From contig NC_019682.1 of the NCBI RefSeq assembly GCF_000316575.1, positions 4,152,001-4,216,000 of the forward strand: a DNA stretch of 64,000 nt, given 5' to 3'. Below, piece after piece: positions 62,640 to 64,000 of this stretch. Source of the DNA: Calothrix sp. PCC 7507 (GTDB lineage: Bacteria > Cyanobacteriota > Cyanobacteriia > Cyanobacteriales > Nostocaceae). Positions within the stretch are counted from its first letter, which is position 1, and each line of letters begins with the position of its first letter. The notes beneath the pieces were generated by a model. That model had not been told where the DNA came from. It did not search any database and saw only the letters and a program-made list of their open reading frames with translations. Position numbers and translations under genes: made by a program.

Positions 62640-63845
62640 GTGATTTCAAAGGAAATAAAAAAACAATTGAAAGTTTCAATAATTGTCAGCGATCTATCAA
62701 GTGCTGGAGCCGGAAGATGGGGAGGTGGAGGTGTACGTTCATTTTTGCTAGCTCAGGCTCTCCAAAAACTTGCATATGAAGTAGAAATTTTGGGATTTGT
62801 ATTCGGTGACGAATCAGCAGCAATTTCTCAATCAGATATTCCTGTTCATCAAGTTACTGGCAGTCACTATCCAAGTTTTTTCAAGACAGCTTTAAATCTG
62901 CTAAAAAAAATTGATGGGGATATCATTTATGCAATGAGACCAAAAGCAACAACCTTTGGTTTATCTCTGCTGAAAAATTTACATCGGCGTCATCCTCAGA
63001 AATTGATATTAGATATAGACGACTGGGAACTCAGTTGGCATGGTGGTGAAAAGTGGCAGTATCGCCCCAGCATAAAGCAATTTGCCAAAGATATTATCAA
63101 ACAAGATGGTGCTTTAAGATATCCCGATCATCCGCTTTATTTAAAATGGATGGAAGGCATAGTAGATAAGGCGGATGCTATTACAATTCACACTAAATTT
63201 CTGCAACAACGTTTTAGTGGTGTTTATGTCCCTAATGGTAAAGATACTAATCTATTTAATCCTGAACACTACGATCCTGAAAAGAGTAGAGCAAGTTATG
63301 GGCTAACTGGATATCGGATTTTAATGTTTCCTGGCGCTCCCAGACCTTACAAAGGAGTAGAAGATGTATTAATAGCTTTAGAGCAACTAAATCAGCCAGA
63401 TTTAAGATTAGTAATTGTTGGTGGTAGTCCTTACGATGATTATGATAGTCATCTCATAGAAAAATGGGGACGTTGGATTATCAAGCTAGCGAAATATCCA
63501 TCAAATATGATGCCTGAAATTGTCGCAGCTGCTCACATTATTGTTGTACCACAGCGAAATACCCCAGCGGCTCTAGCACAGTTTCCATTGAAAATAACTG
63601 ACGGGATGGCAATGGCAAAACCAGTTTTAGCAACAAAAGTGGGAGATATTCCAGAAATTTTAGGTGAAACTGGTTATCTAGTTGATCCTGCTTGTCCGGA
63701 ACAACTAGCTGAAAAAATCCAATTTATATTCCAGAATTTTGATGAAGCTCAAAAGTTAGGAAAGTTGGCAAGAAAAAGATGCATAGACTATTACAGCATT
63801 GATGCTATGGCAGAAATACTTTCCCATACTATTCAAAAATTATAG
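62640..63845 (+). CDS. GT4-type glycosyltransferase
   Basis: 401 residues with a GT-B fold. The N-terminal half has SDLSSAGAGRWGGGGVRSFL and LILDIDDWELSWHGGEKWQY. The C-terminal nucleotide-sugar domain has GAPRPYKGVEDVLIALEQL, VIVGGSPYDDYDSHL and the acidic PLKITDGMAMAKPVLATKVG, then DIPEILGETGYLVDP, typical of GT4. It starts at a GTG (62640); a TTG at 62667 is an alternative. It probably acts in extracellular or cell-surface polysaccharide synthesis. The acceptor and donor are unknown. Confidence 0.88.
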   Translation: MISKEIKKQLKVSIIVSDLSSAGAGRWGGGGVRSFLLAQALQKLAYEVEILGFVFGDESAAISQSDIPVHQVTGSHYPSFFKTALNLLKKIDGDIIYAMRPKATTFGLSLLKNLHRRHPQKLILDIDDWELSWHGGEKWQYRPSIKQFAKDIIKQDGALRYPDHPLYLKWMEGIVDKADAITIHTKFLQQRFSGVYVPNGKDTNLFNPEHYDPEKSRASYGLTGYRILMFPGAPRPYKGVEDVLIALEQLNQPDLRLVIVGGSPYDDYDSHLIEKWGRWIIKLAKYPSNMMPEIVAAAHIIVVPQRNTPAALAQFPLKITDGMAMAKPVLATKVGDIPEILGETGYLVDPACPEQLAEKIQFIFQNFDEAQKLGKLARKRCIDYYSIDAMAEILSHTIQKL

Positions 63846-63924
63846 CTTTTTTACTCACCCTAAACTTCTCAGATTAAATACAGCCAGTAATTAAATAATT
63901 AATCACCTTAAATCAAGAAAAAAA

Positions 63925-64000
63925 ATGGCACTACCTAGTTGTTCACTTTCTATCTTAGTAGCGCGGACTGATATCCCTTTCATGATGCATACAATTCCTC
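63925..64000 (+). CDS. 5' end of a gene cut by the window edge, possibly a glycosyltransferase
   Basis: An ATG at 63925 opens a frame to the end of the window (LPSCSLSILVARTDIPFMMH, then TIP). The SILVART...PF start resembles the first strand of GT2-type glycosyltransferases, and it follows a GT4 gene on the same strand by 79 bases. With only 25 residues the assignment is weak. Confidence 0.5.
   Translation, partial: MALPSCSLSILVARTDIPFMMHTIP

Overview
The window comes from a filamentous, probably nitrogen-fixing (Nostocales) cyanobacterium of the Nostoc/Anabaena type. The main evidence is a complete phycoerythrocyanin-phycocyanin rod locus in the order pecBACEF-cpcBACDEF-cpcG1-cpcG2-cpcG3-cpcG4 (46.9-59.6 kb). 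Supporting evidence is the very frequent HIP1 octamer GCGATCGC, heptanucleotide short tandem repeats in many spacers, and typical cyanobacterial families (PatA-type regulators, a Ser/Thr kinase with a GUN4 domain, Uma2, DUF4359, pentapeptide repeats). No rRNA, phage or intact transposase was seen.

Layout. 0-6 kb: two paralogous PixJ-like chemoreceptors. The first is cut by the window edge and has lost the bilin cysteines. The second keeps both cysteines of a DXCF cyanobacteriochrome. 6-10.3 kb: a four-GAF NarL-type histidine kinase followed by its likely response regulator. 10.6-25.4 kb: a co-directional set of redox and efflux genes (DsbA-like, F420-reductase-like, alpha/beta hydrolase, ABM protein, old yellow enzyme, three SDRs, DMT protein, RND pump pair, MFS pump). 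25.7-31 kb: a large MGH1-like glycoside hydrolase, an aquaporin and a GMC oxidoreductase. 31-37.7 kb: tRNA-His, a DUF4359 protein, a zinc-ribbon/kinase/GUN4 protein, two small DUF688x genes, sirohydrochlorin chelatase plus uroporphyrinogen methyltransferase, and convergent PatA/CheY-like regulators.

37.7-45.3 kb is the most accessory part. It has a 1.5 kb non-coding stretch, a UPF0175/DUF3368 toxin-antitoxin pair followed by a tandem duplication, and a caspase-nSTAND ATPase-pentapeptide protein divergent from a small protein resembling trypsin-co-occurring domain 1. A 42-bp tandem repeat and a frameshifted Uma2 gene follow. I regard the caspase/Trypco1-like pair as the best candidate for an undescribed conflict (immunity or programmed-death) system. 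45.3-64 kb: an RluD-type pseudouridine synthase, the phycobilisome locus, an HD-domain hydrolase, glyoxalase II, a small conserved protein, a GT4 glycosyltransferase and the start of another gene at the edge.

How the genes work together. The pec/cpc genes encode the subunits, linkers and lyases of phycobilisome rods, including a membrane-anchored CpcG3 (CpcL type). The PixJ-like receptor and the PatA/CheY-like regulators could belong to phototaxis signalling, although they are 31 kb apart. The intergenic DNA is rich in MITE-like inverted-repeat elements, 7-, 21- and 42-bp tandem repeats and dispersed palindromes. Several of these sit inside the phycobilisome locus.
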